A stretch of 64,000 nt of DNA, from NCBI GenBank assembly GCA_964498835.1, contig CAZCIX010000003.1:19000-82999 (forward strand), read 5' to 3'. This DNA comes from JAGKXB01 sp964498835. GTDB taxonomy: Bacteria > Pseudomonadota > Gammaproteobacteria > Burkholderiales > Burkholderiaceae_D. Within the stretch, counting starts at the first letter, position 1. Each line of letters opens with the position of its first letter. The notes under the pieces were generated by a model. That model was not told the DNA's origin. It saw only the letters and a list, made by a program, of their open reading frames with translations, and ran no database searches. The translations under genes were made by a program, and so were the position numbers. Positions 62,974 to 64,000 of the stretch are shown here, piece by piece.

Positions 62974-64000
62974 CAAGTTTCTCCAAAATTTGTTCAGTCC
63001 AAACGTCGTTAATAGATACGGCAACAGGAACCACCCACAGACGCGGATCATTTTTAAGCGACGGAAAATGGACGCATTTTACTGCATCCTTTTCGGTCAT
63101 CAAAATGATATCGGCTTGAATATGATCAAAAGAATCAGCCGCAAAATCATAATGATCTGGCAAGGCTACCTCCTGAAATGACAGACCAGCGTTGCGCAAC
63201 ATCGCAAAGAAACGTGCCGGATTTCCTATGCCAGCCACGGCAGCAATAGAAGTAGAAACAGCAATAACCTTGTTATCAACTAATGTGTTTAAGGCAATTT
63301 TTTCTGAACGATCGCACAAATGCTCTGCCACCAAGCCCGTCAAGTGCATACAAACAAAACGGTCAGCCTGCATATGCATCATTTTTGATAAAGATTGCGA
63401 CAAGGCAGGAAATGTATCAGGTGTTGCATTCACCAAGACAAAATCGCTCTTGCGTGTCATCGGTTCACGTAGCGGACCTGCTGGAAGCAAATAACCATTG
63501 CCACCACCACGCGTATCGAACAAAACAATTTCAATGTCCCGCTGCAAAGCATAATGCTGCAAACCGTCATCCGAAATAATCACATTGACCTCAGGATGAG
63601 CCGCCAATAAAGCATGCCCAGCAGCCACTCGATCAGGCCCAACCACTACAGGACAATGGGTACGACGAGCAATCAATATTGGCTCATCTCCAACCAAACT
63701 AGGCTTGGAGTCTCTGCGTACATATCGAACAAAATTACCATCGCTGCCATAACCACGCGAGATAACACCAGGCGTATAACCAGCCTGCTGCAATGCCTGC
63801 AATAGAAAAATTGTCAATGGCGTTTTCCCAGTTCCACCAACAAAAATATTGCCGACCACCACAACTGGCACTGGCAAACGCGTCGATTTCAACCATCCAC
63901 GATTGTATAACTGGCGCCGCAGCTTAACCAACGCTCTCAGCAACAATGAAATTGGAAGCAATAAATACGCCAACCATCCTCGACGCATCCAATGTCGCAT
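62954..64000 (-). CDS. lpxK: Tetraacyldisaccharide 4'-kinase (start at the window edge)
   Basis: Phosphorylates the 4' position of the lipid A disaccharide at the inner membrane. 348 aa visible. Membrane-associated N-terminus (LAYLLLPISLLLRALVKL), Walker A VVGNIFVGGTGKTPLTIFL, then DDGLQH and LPAGPLREP family motifs. An ATG occurs at the very last base of the window, so the true start could lie a little upstream. The lipid A role fits kdsB downstream and the arn and lpxR genes elsewhere in the window. Confidence 0.94.
   Translation of the reverse strand: MRHWMRRGWLAYLLLPISLLLRALVKLRRQLYNRGWLKSTRLPVPVVVVGNIFVGGTGKTPLTIFLLQALQQAGYTPGVISRGYGSDGNFVRYVRRDSKPSLVGDEPILIARRTHCPVVVGPDRVAAGHALLAAHPEVNVIISDDGLQHYALQRDIEIVLFDTRGGGNGYLLPAGPLREPMTRKSDFVLVNATPDTFPALSQSLSKMMHMQADRFVCMHLTGLVAEHLCDRSEKIALNTLVDNKVIAVSTSIAAVAGIGNPARFFAMLRNAGLSFQEVALPDHYDFAADSFDHIQADIILMTEKDAVKCVHFPSLKNDPRLWVVPVAVSINDVWTEQILEKLGGCQLA

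Overview
This window is chromosomal DNA from a beta-proteobacterium, most likely a Burkholderiales member close to Oxalobacteraceae. The evidence is protein character and gene order: MTH938-arnT-arnB-arnC-arnA-arnD-bcp-phoH; trpB-trpA-accD-folC-SPOR-cvpA-purF; a sigma factor/DUF3619/DUF3106/RDD cassette beside ilvIHC; and lpxK-Trm112-kdsB-adk. Base composition is unusually AT-rich for that group (about mid-40s % G+C by eye, not computed). Amino-acid, purine, riboflavin and phospholipid biosynthesis genes are intact, so this is not a heavily reduced symbiont, although two decayed genes are present.

Layout. 0.1-7.3 kb: periplasmic amino-acid-binding protein, hrpA, argA, yggX, tRNA-Ser(UGA). 7.3-7.7 kb: a decayed secreted-protein gene. 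7.7-11.8 kb (minus): SPFH/NfeD pair, hom, alaA. 12.1-22 kb (plus): complete L-Ara4N lipid A modification operon, then bcp and a PIN-PhoH protein. 22-32.3 kb (minus): pnp, rpsO, leuA, pssA, psd, a SIMPL protein and ilvIHC. 32.7-34.9 kb (plus): sigma factor cassette. 35-43.6 kb (minus): trans-sulfuration enzyme, purF, cvpA, SPOR protein, folC, accD, trpA, trpB. 43.8-47.6 kb: 4.5S RNA, an orphan histidine kinase with a transposase-like N-terminus, a broken Ca2+/H+(Na+) antiporter gene, ubiD and a gene-poor stretch with a good promoter. 47.7-52.2 kb: lytic transglycosylase, nusB-ribH-ribBX, a rhodanese and a secreted cysteine-repeat protein. 52.3-58.6 kb (minus): holB, lpxR, comEC, a REP-associated tyrosine transposase (RAYT) inside a duplicated comEC/tatD junction, and tatD interrupted by 100 Ns. 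58.8-64 kb (minus): an unrecognised ankyrin-like/glycine-rich membrane protein, a patatin, adk, kdsB, Trm112-like and lpxK.

How the genes connect. Outer-membrane biology is prominent: kdsB and lpxK build lipid A/Kdo, the arn operon adds L-Ara4N to it, and LpxR removes acyl chains from it. ilvIHC, leuA, hom, alaA, trpAB and argA supply amino acids. Most remarkable are the kinase with an IS3-OrfA-like DNA-binding N-terminus, the RAYT/REP locus with its duplicated junction and probable assembly artefact in tatD, the secreted triple cysteine-repeat protein, and the ankyrin/glycine-zipper protein.
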